From an uncultured Bacilli bacterium (GTDB lineage Bacteria > Bacillota_I > Bacilli_A > RF39 > UBA660): DNA of 24,710 nt. The translations under genes were made by a program, and so were the position numbers. The stretch spans positions 1-24,710 of the forward strand of contig CANQFX010000009.1 in assembly GCA_947600015.1 (NCBI GenBank). Direction: 5' to 3'. Below are positions 15,859-22,833 of this stretch, one piece after another. The notes beneath the pieces are model-generated. The model was not told the origin of the DNA, did no database searches, and saw only the letters and a program-made list of their open reading frames with translations. Numbering within the stretch: position 1 is the first letter of the stretch; each line of letters begins with the position of its first letter.

Positions 15859-15911
15859 GACATTCACCTATTATATCTTATGCTTTCGGGTAAAAAGTTG
15901 TGTTTAAATAA

Positions 15912-15940
15912 TTGACAAGAAAAGATAAAATGGTTATCAT
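15912..15940 (+). promoter_or_regulatory. Promoter of rubrerythrin
   Basis: Perfect TTGACA (15912-15917), 17-nt spacer, TATCAT (15935-15940). The -10 is covered by a Fur/PerR-like palindrome. Confidence 0.75.
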
Positions 15941-15945
15941 TATAA
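15931..15945. promoter_or_regulatory. Fur/PerR-like operator at rubrerythrin promoter
   Basis: TGGTTAT-C-ATTATAA fits the 7-1-7 layout of Fur-family operators. The right half equals the PerR half-site (ATTATAA); in total 11 of 14 positions match either the PerR or the Fur consensus. Overlap with the -10 would allow repression. Rubrerythrin genes are often PerR targets in anaerobic Firmicutes. Confidence 0.6.
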
Positions 15946-16000
15946 ATGAAGAACTTAGTTAAAAAGTTTGAAAATAATAGAAAAGAAAGAGGTAAGAAAC

Positions 16001-16549
16001 ATGGGAAAAGAGTTAAAAGGAAGTAAAACAGAACAAAATTTAATGACTGCATTTGCAGGAGAAAGTCAAGCAAGAAATAAGTATACGTATTATGCAAGTA
16101 AAGCAAAAAAAGATGGATATGAACAATTAGCTGAAATCTTTTTAGAAACGGCAGATAATGAAAAGGAACATGCAAAACTTTGGTTTAAAGAATTGCATGG
16201 AGGAGATATTCCTACAACCGAAGTAAATTTAGAAGATGCTGCTAATGGAGAAAATTACGAATGGACAGAAATGTATAAGGAATTTGCCGCAACTGCGAAA
16301 GAGGAAGGATTTACAAGAATTGCTTTTCTATTTGAAAAAGTAGGAGAAATTGAAAAAGAACATGAAAAAAGATATTTACAATTATTAAAGAATGTGAAAG
16401 ATGATAGAGTATTCCATAAAGATGGAGATAAAATTTGGGTTTGTCGCAATTGTGGATATGTTTATGAAGGAAAAGATGCTTTAGAAGTCTGCCCTGTATG
16501 TGCTCATCCAAAAAGTTTTATGCAAGTAAAAGCAGATAATTATGAATAG
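16001..16549 (+). CDS. rbr: Rubrerythrin
   Basis: A 182-residue peroxide-reducing non-haem iron protein used by anaerobes. The N-terminal ferritin-like four-helix domain carries diiron ligands in AFAGESQARNKY, ADNEKEHAKL, and the later EEG and GEIEKEHEKRY segments. The C-terminal rubredoxin-like domain has a Cys4 iron site, CRNCGY and CPVC, in the last 45 residues. The open frame starts at 15968, but the SD AAAGAGGT and family alignment fix the ATG at 16001. It is monocistronic with its own promoter, a Fur/PerR-like box and a strong terminator. It suggests a strict or microaerotolerant anaerobe. Confidence 0.97.
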   Translation: MGKELKGSKTEQNLMTAFAGESQARNKYTYYASKAKKDGYEQLAEIFLETADNEKEHAKLWFKELHGGDIPTTEVNLEDAANGENYEWTEMYKEFAATAKEEGFTRIAFLFEKVGEIEKEHEKRYLQLLKNVKDDRVFHKDGDKIWVCRNCGYVYEGKDALEVCPVCAHPKSFMQVKADNYE

Positions 16550-16570
16550 AGAGGAAACTCTCTTTTTTTT
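16548..16570 (+). terminator. Terminator after rubrerythrin
   Basis: AGAGAG (16548-16553), a GAAA tetraloop and CTCTCT (16558-16563), followed by a run of T's. The stem starts inside the TAG stop codon. Confidence 0.9.
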
Positions 16571-16572
16571 GT

Positions 16573-16614
16573 AAAGTTTACATGTTAAAATTTGTTTAGA
16601 AATAAAAGTTTACA
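16573..16614 (+). repeat. 10-bp direct repeat upstream of exported-protein gene
   Basis: AAAGTTTACA occurs at 16573-16582 and again at 16605-16614, start to start 32 bp (about three helical turns). The second copy contains a usable -35, TTTACA, 17 nt before TAGTAT or 20 nt before TATAAT. It could bind a regulator on one DNA face, or be chance in AT-rich DNA. Confidence 0.4.
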
Positions 16615-16633
16615 ATCATATAACAAACATATA

Positions 16634-16648
16634 GTATAATGATTATCA
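16634..16648. promoter_or_regulatory. Fur/PerR-like operator over a -10 box
   Basis: GTATAAT-G-ATTATCA is a 7-1-7 palindrome matching 12 of 14 positions of the B. subtilis Fur consensus and 12 of 14 of PerR. The perfect -10 TATAAT (16635-16640) of the next gene lies inside it, so binding would block transcription. Confidence 0.65.
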
Positions 16649-16664
16649 TAGAAAGAGGTGTTTT

Positions 16665-17549
16665 ATGGAACAGAATGGTCAAAAAGGTCGCAAGGTATTC
16701 ATTAGTATTATTGTCTTATTAATATTAATCATTTTAGGAATGATTGGTTATTTTTTATATGATAAGGGAATGATTTTAAACCAGGAGACGAAAAAAGAAG
16801 TACAAAAAGAGAAAGAATCCTCTTCAAAAGAAGAAGAAATTTCAATTAATGATGCAAAATTTGCTACAATCTATCAAGTGTTGTCCCCATTTACATATGA
16901 GAATAATAGAGAAAATGGCTATCAAAGTTTTACAGGTGCAGAGTTAGCGTTTATTAGCGTTGTAGATTTAATAGAAGATAATTTTACGAAAACACAGGAG
17001 AATGATTCATGGGGAATCCCATATTATACACTTCCAGCAAACATTTTAGATCAACATTTAAAAACATATTTTGATGATAAAGTATCATTCGAAAGAAGTT
17101 CTTTCGTGGGAAGTTCTTTTCAATTAAAAAATGTTAATTTTAATGGCAGTGGAATGAGTATAGTATCTTATGATTCTACTAGTGATACTTTTAAAGTAAG
17201 ATTTTCAGGAGTTGGAGGAACTTCAGGGCCAATGCCTAATATTACCAAACGAAAAATTATCAAAGCAACACAAAAAGGAGATACGATTACTCTAGTAGAA
17301 AAAGCAATTTATTATACTAGCGATAGTGGATTCAATGAAATAGAGAAAAAAAATTATTTTCATTATTCTATTTATAAGGAACCAGCTAAGTTAACTTTAT
17401 TACAAACATTACAATTTGATGATGATTCTATTCAAAATGCTACTATATCAGTAGATGATTATTTAGATAAAACATCTACAATTACACAGACTTATAAATT
17501 CAATAAAGAGTCTAATCATTGGTACTTTGCTAGTAGTAAGATTCAATAA
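16665..17549 (+). CDS. Membrane-anchored extracellular protein, unknown function
   Basis: A 294-residue protein with a short basic cytoplasmic tail, one membrane helix (about residues 10-32), a Lys/Glu/Ser-rich linker (about 40-60) and a roughly 230-residue outer domain rich in beta-prone, Thr/Ser segments; the orientation follows the positive-inside rule. No Cys lipobox, enzyme motif or cell-wall-binding repeat is visible. I do not recognise the family. The SD AGAGGTG precedes the ATG. It is monocistronic by spacing. The Fur/PerR-like box over its -10 suggests it is induced by iron limitation or peroxide, like its rubrerythrin neighbour; this is inference. Confidence 0.85.
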   Translation: MEQNGQKGRKVFISIIVLLILIILGMIGYFLYDKGMILNQETKKEVQKEKESSSKEEEISINDAKFATIYQVLSPFTYENNRENGYQSFTGAELAFISVVDLIEDNFTKTQENDSWGIPYYTLPANILDQHLKTYFDDKVSFERSSFVGSSFQLKNVNFNGSGMSIVSYDSTSDTFKVRFSGVGGTSGPMPNITKRKIIKATQKGDTITLVEKAIYYTSDSGFNEIEKKNYFHYSIYKEPAKLTLLQTLQFDDDSIQNATISVDDYLDKTSTITQTYKFNKESNHWYFASSKIQ

Positions 17550-17555
17550 CATTGA

Positions 17556-17933
17556 TTAAGTAAATGCGATTTCTGTTTCTAATTCTGTATCAGAAATTGC
17601 AATATATAAAAAGATTATTCCAGCAATTAAAATTAAAGAAGAAGCGAAGAAATTTAGTGTAGTAAAGTTCTTCTTTTTTTCTGTATCAAAATAGGTAAGA
17701 TTCTTCCATGCGTCCCAACTATCTTTAAAAAAATAAAAATAGATGATAAGAGCAATACTAAAAATGAAAATAGTAATTTTTCGATATTGTTCCTTTGTTG
17801 ATAAATTTTGATTTAAAAAATATTTCTTCTCTAGTGAATTTCCATAAAAAGAAAGGACAATTAATATCAGGTAAATAATCCAAACAAAGTTTTCTATTTC
17901 AATTTCTTGTAATCGTTTATTTACCTCATTCAT
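17556..17933 (-). CDS. Small three-helix membrane protein, unknown function
   Basis: A 125-residue protein starting MNEVNKRLQEIEIENFVWII with hydrophobic helices near residues 15-34, 55-72 and 99-117, separated by charged loops, and an acidic tail (DTELETEIAF). The clean loop-and-helix pattern looks like a real conserved protein, but I know no function. The frame is open to a TTG at 18005, yet the ATG at 17933 gives the sensible N-terminus. No SD is present; a TATACT box lies only 5 nt upstream of that ATG, consistent with a leaderless mRNA. It is convergent with the preceding exported-protein gene and separated by 6 nt. Confidence 0.75.
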   Translation of the reverse strand: MNEVNKRLQEIEIENFVWIIYLILIVLSFYGNSLEKKYFLNQNLSTKEQYRKITIFIFSIALIIYFYFFKDSWDAWKNLTYFDTEKKKNFTTLNFFASSLILIAGIIFLYIAISDTELETEIAFT

Positions 17934-18047
17934 ACTAAAGTATATTCGGAAGTAGAAAAAACTTGCATTTGTAAAATAAAATAAGAAAGTTGAAAGATAA
18001 TACAAAAAGAAAATGCATATGATAATATGAAAAGGAGTTGGAATGAT

Positions 18048-18371
18048 ATGAATCTAATTCCTAATATTTCTCCCAAAGCATTTTCTTCTAGTGCTGTCAT
18101 CGTGGGCTATTTATTAATTGATGATTTGACGGCCAATGAACAAAATGCTTTAGGAAACTGGTTAATGCTAACTGCACAAGTGATTTGTACGAATGCTTTT
18201 TATAAACAAGTGCAACAAGAACGAGGAATTATTACTAGTACAAGAAAAAGTGCAGATAAAACTACACAAAATAACCATTCAGAATTTCGTACGGAAGATG
18301 AGATTGCCATGTTAAAAAAGATGGTAAATGCTCTAAATCAAGAAATTAATAATTTAAAATCGTCCTTATGA
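18048..18371 (+). CDS. Small conserved hypothetical protein
   Basis: A 107-residue protein beginning MNLIPNISPKAFSSSAVIVG, with a hydrophobic N-terminal part (LLIDDLTANEQNALGNWLML) and a C-terminal charged helix likely to form a coiled coil (about 78-107: DEIAMLKKMVNALNQEINNL). I recall similar unnamed proteins in Firmicutes but know no role. An ATG at 18027 is in frame, but it contains the SD AAAGGAG (18031-18037), so the ATG at 18048 (10-nt spacing) is preferred. It is divergent from the three-helix membrane gene and followed 42 nt later by the U32 gene. Confidence 0.75.
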   Translation: MNLIPNISPKAFSSSAVIVGYLLIDDLTANEQNALGNWLMLTAQVICTNAFYKQVQQERGIITSTRKSADKTTQNNHSEFRTEDEIAMLKKMVNALNQEINNLKSSL

Positions 18372-18381
18372 GGAGAATGTG

Positions 18382-18390
18382 TGTTATAAT
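18382..18390 (+). promoter_or_regulatory. Extended -10 promoter of U32 gene
   Basis: TGT-TATAAT (TG at 18382-18383, TATAAT 18385-18390) without a good -35. It lies 23 nt upstream of the start codon. Confidence 0.55.
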
Positions 18391-18413
18391 AAGAGCCGAA
18401 ATAGGTGATTGCG

Positions 18414-20609
18414 ATGAAAAAACAGGAATTACTCATTCCGGCAGGAGATATGGATAGTGTAAAACAAGCCATTCATCATGGGGCAGATGCGATTTATGTA
18501 GGTGGAAAAAATTTTGGAGCGAGAAAATTTGCGAAAAACTTAGATAAGGAAGAATTGTTAGAAGCAATTTCGCTTTGTCATTTATATGGAGTGAAACTTT
18601 ATGTTACCATGAATACTTTGGTAAAAAATAAGGAAGTAGACTCTTTTTTGGAACAAGCAGAATTTCTTTATCAAAATGGGGTAGATGCTCTTATTGTACA
18701 AGATTTTGGTATGATTTGTTTATTACGAGAAAAATTTCCTAATTTAGAAATTCATGCTTCCACGCAGGCTAATGTTTGTTCTAAGGAAACAGCACAGTTA
18801 TTTTATGAATTAGGAGTAAAAAGAATTGTATTGCCAAGAGAAATGACATTAGAAGAAATTGAACAAATCGATGTTCCCATAGAAAAAGAAGTTTTTATTC
18901 ATGGGGCATTATGTGTTTGTTATTCTGGATGTTGTCTTATGAGTAGCATGTTAGGTGGAAGAAGTGGAAATCGTGGAGAGTGTGTAGGTAGTTGCCGCCT
19001 TCCTTATACCTTAGTAAAGGATGGTAAAGTAGTCAAAAAAAATCAATATTTGCTTAGTATGAAAGAATTAAATACTTCTCATCGAATTCAAGAATTAAAA
19101 CAAAGTTCTATTGATAGTTTTAAAGTAGAAGGTAGAATGAAAAGTAAAGAGTATGTTGGTTTTATTACGCAGTTTTATCGTAATCTTTTGGATTCTAAAC
19201 AAAAAAAAGAAGATTTGGAAGAACAAACAGAGCAATTGAAAACTTTATATCATCGAGGATTTACTGAAGGACATTTATTTAAAACGGAGCCAAAAGATTT
19301 GATTCATTCTGCTTTTCCCAATCATATTGGATTAGAAATTGGCAAGGTTATTGCGGTGACCAAAGAAAAAATAAAAATAAAATTAATAAGACCTCTCAGA
19401 CAACAAGATGGTATCCGCTTTTTAAATAGTCGTAAAGGAATGATTGTAAATTATTTATATGATGAGCAAAAGAAACTTACCTCTTTCGCGCAACAGATCT
19501 GTTATGTCGATAATAAAATTGGATTAGAAAAAGAAGATATCGTGATGAAAACGTTAGATTATTCGCTAATTAAAAAACTAGAACAACCGCTTTTAAAAAA
19601 GATTCCTGTGAAAATAGAAGTGGTAGCTAAAGTAGGGTCTTGTTTAAAAATAACCATTTATGATGGGATTCATTCTGTCATGCAAACAGGAGAAATTGTA
19701 GAGAAAGCAAAAAATTATCCTATAACAGAAGAGCGGATAAAAGAGCAAGTAGAAAAATTAGGAGGAACCCCTTTTTCCTGTGAAGATATTAATCTTATTT
19801 GTGATTCGGATATTTTTCTTTCCATCAAAAGTCTGAATATGTTAAGAAGAAACGTTGTAGAAGAACTGATGCTCAAAAGAATAGAAAGGAAAAAGGATTG
19901 TCCAATTCATGAAGTAGTATTTAAGAAAAATAAATTAGAAAAATATGTTCCTAAAATGACAGCATTGGTTCATACAGAAGAACAATTGACGACTTGTTTA
20001 GAGCTTGGTGTAGATCGAATTTATGTAGAAAATGATACGTTATATGAAAAATATAAAAAATATTCCCAAATCTATTATTTATTACCTCGTTCTTATCCTT
20101 ATGCATTAAAAAAGAAAAAAGAAAGAATGATTACGCCAAATTATTATCTATTTGAAAAAGAAAATATTGCTCTATCTTCTTATGAATTAAATGTGACAAA
20201 TATTTATACCGCACACTATTTAGCAAAGTATGGGCTTAAAACGATTACTTTATCTGTGGAATTATCAGAAGAAGAAATCGCTTCTTTTATTAAGCAATAT
20301 CAAGAAACTTTTGGAGGAGGACTTTCATTTGAAGTCCTTGCCTATGGAAAAGTAGAGAATATGATTATAAAAGGAAATATTTTAGATCTTGCGAACATGG
20401 CTTCCCAAAATTATTTGATCGATGGAAAAAATAGAATGTTTGCTGTTTACTTTGATGGAAATCATACACATGTTTTAAATAATCAAGTCCAATCTTTTTC
20501 TTGTGAAGAATTATGGACGCATCAGGTAAATGTTCGGTTTAATTTTTATGATGAAAAAAAAGAGGAAGTAAAAAAGATTGTAAAGAATAGGCAAGAAATG
20601 ATTTTATAG
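18414..20609 (+). CDS. U32 peptidase-family protein, RlhA-type
   Basis: A 731-residue U32 family protein. The TIM-barrel-like N-terminal half begins QELLIPAGDMDSVKQAIHHG; the U32 signature EVFIHGALCVCYSGCCLMS spans residues 159-177 and supplies Cys residues, with further Cys in GECVGSCRLPY. The C-terminal half (DUF3656-like) contains a second barrel-like segment (ALVHTEEQLTTCLELGVDRI). Proteins of this two-part length include E. coli RlhA (YdcP), which helps hydroxylate a 23S rRNA cytidine, and related tRNA hydroxylation factors. RNA hydroxylation is therefore likelier than proteolysis, but the exact target is inference. GTG at 18405 is in frame; SD AGGTGATT before ATG 18414 decides the start. 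Confidence 0.88.
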   Translation: MKKQELLIPAGDMDSVKQAIHHGADAIYVGGKNFGARKFAKNLDKEELLEAISLCHLYGVKLYVTMNTLVKNKEVDSFLEQAEFLYQNGVDALIVQDFGMICLLREKFPNLEIHASTQANVCSKETAQLFYELGVKRIVLPREMTLEEIEQIDVPIEKEVFIHGALCVCYSGCCLMSSMLGGRSGNRGECVGSCRLPYTLVKDGKVVKKNQYLLSMKELNTSHRIQELKQSSIDSFKVEGRMKSKEYVGFITQFYRNLLDSKQKKEDLEEQTEQLKTLYHRGFTEGHLFKTEPKDLIHSAFPNHIGLEIGKVIAVTKEKIKIKLIRPLRQQDGIRFLNSRKGMIVNYLYDEQKKLTSFAQQICYVDNKIGLEKEDIVMKTLDYSLIKKLEQPLLKKIPVKIEVVAKVGSCLKITIYDGIHSVMQTGEIVEKAKNYPITEERIKEQVEKLGGTPFSCEDINLICDSDIFLSIKSLNMLRRNVVEELMLKRIERKKDCPIHEVVFKKNKLEKYVPKMTALVHTEEQLTTCLELGVDRIYVENDTLYEKYKKYSQIYYLLPRSYPYALKKKKERMITPNYYLFEKENIALSSYELNVTNIYTAHYLAKYGLKTITLSVELSEEEIASFIKQYQETFGGGLSFEVLAYGKVENMIIKGNILDLANMASQNYLIDGKNRMFAVYFDGNHTHVLNNQVQSFSCEELWTHQVNVRFNFYDEKKEEVKKIVKNRQEMIL

Positions 20610-20629
20610 TATTAAAAGTTGTTTTTTTG

Positions 20630-20638
20630 TGATAAAAT
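20630..20638 (+). promoter_or_regulatory. Extended -10 promoter of thioredoxin-like gene
   Basis: TGA-TAAAAT (TG 20630-20631, TAAAAT 20633-20638), no well-spaced -35; 24 nt before the start. Confidence 0.5.
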
Positions 20639-20662
20639 AAAATTAGATAGGAAGTGTTGATT

Positions 20663-21196
20663 ATGGCAGAAAAAAAGGAAAAAGAAAAACAAATTCATTG
20701 GAAAAATTACGTGATTTTGGCCTTGATTTTTTTAGGAGGAATTCTTCTTACTGTCTATTTTTGTAAGTGGTATCATGTATATGATGAATATCAAAAACAA
20801 ACCCCTGTCATTCGTGGAACATTATCAGAAATTATGCCAGAAGATTTAGAACACTATGTAATGGAAAATCCTACTACTGTAATTTATATGTGTACATCTA
20901 GTGATATGGTTTGTAGAAATTATGAAAAAGATTTTAAAAAATTAGTGGAACAGGAAACATTACAAGACCAAATTATTTATCTAAATTTGAGTAATGCAGA
21001 TATTACGTCATTTATTGAAAAGTTTAATCAGAGTTATCCATATAAAGTAAAGTTAACAGAAAAATATCCTGCAATTATTATGTTTGAGGATGGGGAAGTA
21101 AAAAATATTTTACAGGGAACCGAAAAAGAAAAATTAACTATTACGAAAACGAAACAATTTATTGATATTAATAAAATTGGTGAACAAGCATATTAG
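20663..21196 (+). CDS. Membrane-tethered thioredoxin-like protein
   Basis: A 177-residue protein with a basic cytoplasmic N-terminus (MAEKKEKEKQIHWKN), one membrane helix (about 17-37) and an outer domain of thioredoxin-like pattern: a beta strand TTVIYMC, then CTSSDMVC (two Cys spaced by six residues rather than CxxC) at the start of a helix, and a later YPAIIMFEDGEV stretch that would hold the cis-Pro loop. The spacing is wrong for a classical disulfide oxidoreductase, so redox activity is uncertain. SD AGGAAGTG precedes the ATG at 20663; the in-frame ATG at 20654 is too close to the SD. It is followed 9 nt later by trmL, so probably one transcript. Confidence 0.7.
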   Translation: MAEKKEKEKQIHWKNYVILALIFLGGILLTVYFCKWYHVYDEYQKQTPVIRGTLSEIMPEDLEHYVMENPTTVIYMCTSSDMVCRNYEKDFKKLVEQETLQDQIIYLNLSNADITSFIEKFNQSYPYKVKLTEKYPAIIMFEDGEVKNILQGTEKEKLTITKTKQFIDINKIGEQAY

Positions 21197-21205
21197 GAGT
21201 AAACG

Positions 21206-21718
21206 ATGAATCATATTGTATTATACGAACCAGAAATTCCTCAAAATACAGGAAATATTATGCGTACTTGTGTTGCGACAAATACGAGGCTTCATTTAAT
21301 TAAACCCTTGGGATTTCAGTTAGATGATAAGAATGTGAAACGTTCTGGTGTCAATTATATTGATAAACTAGAATATCAAGTCTATGAAAATTTTGAAGAA
21401 TTTAAACAACAAAATCCAGGAATTTATTATTACTTTACTAGATATGGAAGAAAACCTCATACTAGTTTTGATTATAAAAATGAAGAGAAAAACGAATTAT
21501 ATTTTATTTTTGGGAAAGAATCTACAGGAATTCCGAAAGAGATATTAAAAGAAAATTTAGATCATTGTATGCGAATTCCGATGAGCAATCAAGTACGAGC
21601 TTTGAATGTATCCAATAGTGTTGCGATTGTAATTTATGAAGTGTTGCGGCAACAGAATTATAATGATTTATGGATGGAAGAGCCTCATAAAGGGCGGGAC
21701 TATTTAGAAAAAGATTAG
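21206..21718 (+). CDS. trmL: tRNA (cytidine/uridine-34 2'-O)-methyltransferase
   Basis: A SPOUT-class methyltransferase (170 aa, normal for TrmL/YibK) that 2'-O-methylates the wobble base of certain leucine tRNAs using S-adenosylmethionine. Motifs: N-terminal VLYEPEIPQNTGNIMRTC; the knot region FIFGKESTGIP; and the C-terminal IPMSNQVRALNVSNSVAIV, which forms the trefoil-knot AdoMet site. SD AGGAG precedes the ATG. A hairpin lying just after its stop is shared with the sigG ribosome binding site. Confidence 0.95.
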   Translation: MNHIVLYEPEIPQNTGNIMRTCVATNTRLHLIKPLGFQLDDKNVKRSGVNYIDKLEYQVYENFEEFKQQNPGIYYYFTRYGRKPHTSFDYKNEEKNELYFIFGKESTGIPKEILKENLDHCMRIPMSNQVRALNVSNSVAIVIYEVLRQQNYNDLWMEEPHKGRDYLEKD

Positions 21719-21731
21719 AATAAAAAAAAGA

Positions 21732-21758
21732 CCTTCTAACCAATATATGGTTAGGAGG
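21732..21758 (+). promoter_or_regulatory. Hairpin enclosing the sigG Shine-Dalgarno
   Basis: CCTTCTAACC (21732-21741) pairs with GGTTAGGAGG (21749-21758) over 10 bp with one T-G wobble and a 7-nt loop. The right arm holds the sigG SD AGGAGG, so the folded mRNA would hide it. It is followed by ATTTTT and preceded by eight A's, so it could also act as a weak terminator after trmL. Secondary structure in the leader is one of the known brakes on B. subtilis sigG expression. Confidence 0.75.
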
Positions 21759-21764
21759 ATTTTT

Positions 21765-22541
21765 ATGGCAAAATATAAAGTTGAAATTAGTGGTATTAAT
21801 ACGAGTGATATTGAGGTATTGACGCAAGAAGAAATGGTGGAATTATTTAAAAAGATGAAAGAAAATGATCCGTTTGCACGAGAGATGCTTGTTCGCGGTA
21901 ATTTAAAATTAGTGCTATCTATTTTAAAGAAATTTCATAATCGTTATGATAATATGGATGATTTGTTTCAGATTGGTTGTGTTGGGTTATTAAAAGCCAT
22001 TGATAATTTTGATTTGACACATGAAGTGAAATTTTCTACTTATGCTGTTCCGATGATTATGGGAGAAGTTAGGCGTTATATTCGAGATAACAATAGTATT
22101 CGTGTTAGTAGGTCATTAAAAGATTTGGCATATAAAACGTTACGATTAAAAGAAGAATACCATTTAAAATATGGAAAGGAGCCTACCATAGAGTATATTG
22201 CTAAAGAATTTGATGTTTCTCCTTATGATGTTGTTAGTGCTTTAGATTCTTTAAAAGAGCCAGTCAGTATGTCAGAACCCATATATAATGATGGAGGAGA
22301 TACCATTTATTTATTTGATCAAATTGAGGATAAAAAAACAAACAGTGAGGAGTTTTCCACTCGACTTGCGTTAGAAGATGCCATTGATAATTTAGATCAA
22401 AGAGAAAAATTTATTTTGGATGAACGCTTTGTTATTGGAAAAACACAAATGGAAGTTGCAGAGGAATTAAATATTAGTCAAGCACAAGTGTCTAGATTAG
22501 AAAAAGGGGCCATCAAACAGTTGAAGAAAGTATTAAAGTAA
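21765..22541 (+). CDS. sigG: RNA polymerase sporulation sigma factor G
   Basis: Late forespore sigma factor (258 aa) that switches on genes for spore protection and germination. The diagnostic N-terminus KVEISGINTSDIEVLTQEEM matches the KVEICGVDTSKL pattern of SigG. Region 2 follows (GNLKLVLSILKKF, DDLFQIGCVGLLKAIDNFDL, KFSTYAVPMIMGEVRRYIRD), then region 3 (VSRSLKDLAYK, YNDGGDTIYLFDQI) and region 4 (LDQREKFIL, GKTQMEVAEELNISQAQVSR). The ATG at 21765 follows AGGAGG; an earlier in-frame start at 21747 lies inside the hairpin loop. No spoIIGA or sigE lies upstream (trmL instead), but ylmC follows as in B. subtilis. No sigma-F/G-type promoter could be identified convincingly. Confidence 0.97.
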   Translation: MAKYKVEISGINTSDIEVLTQEEMVELFKKMKENDPFAREMLVRGNLKLVLSILKKFHNRYDNMDDLFQIGCVGLLKAIDNFDLTHEVKFSTYAVPMIMGEVRRYIRDNNSIRVSRSLKDLAYKTLRLKEEYHLKYGKEPTIEYIAKEFDVSPYDVVSALDSLKEPVSMSEPIYNDGGDTIYLFDQIEDKKTNSEEFSTRLALEDAIDNLDQREKFILDERFVIGKTQMEVAEELNISQAQVSRLEKGAIKQLKKVLK

Positions 22542-22602
22542 ATCATAGAACAGAAATTTTTATAATATAATAAACTAGAAAGATTTTTAAGTAGGTGATG
22601 GT

Positions 22603-22833
22603 ATGCGGTTATCTGATTTACAAACCAAAAATATTGTCAATGTGGTCGATGGCAAAAATATTGGCAATATTATAGATGTAAATGTATTAGAAAATGGAAG
22701 TATTGAATCCTTAGTGATTGAGGCAAATAAAAATTTTTTTTCCTTAAATAGAGAAAGCGATACGGAAATTAAATGGAAAGATATTACGAAAATAGGAGAA
22801 GATGTTATATTAGTAAGAATCGGCATGCCTTAA
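22603..22833 (+). CDS. ylmC: YlmC/YmxH family sporulation-associated protein
   Basis: A 76-residue PRC-barrel-type protein with the family pattern MRLSDLQTKNIVNVVDGKNIG, a short central strand (IESLVIEANKN) and a C-terminal IKWKDITKIGEDVILV. Its molecular role is unknown; in spore-formers it commonly lies beside sigG, as here. SD GTAGGTGATG precedes the ATG, with a TATAATATAAT stretch about 35 nt upstream that may give a promoter. The yunB-like reading frame overlaps its 3' end. Confidence 0.88.
   Translation: MRLSDLQTKNIVNVVDGKNIGNIIDVNVLENGSIESLVIEANKNFFSLNRESDTEIKWKDITKIGEDVILVRIGMP

Noticed and set aside
15864..16175. 103-residue minus-strand ORF rich in Phe and Leu
   Set aside because: It is antisense to the start of rubrerythrin, has no ribosome binding site, and its composition is what A-rich coding DNA gives in reverse.
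21716..21747. Sigma-G-like AGAATA / CAATATA before sigG
   Set aside because: The -10 matches poorly and transcription would begin inside the hairpin, removing one arm.
21522..21827. 101-residue minus-strand ORF across trmL and sigG
   Set aside because: It spans two well-supported plus-strand genes and the sigG leader hairpin and has no family-like pattern.
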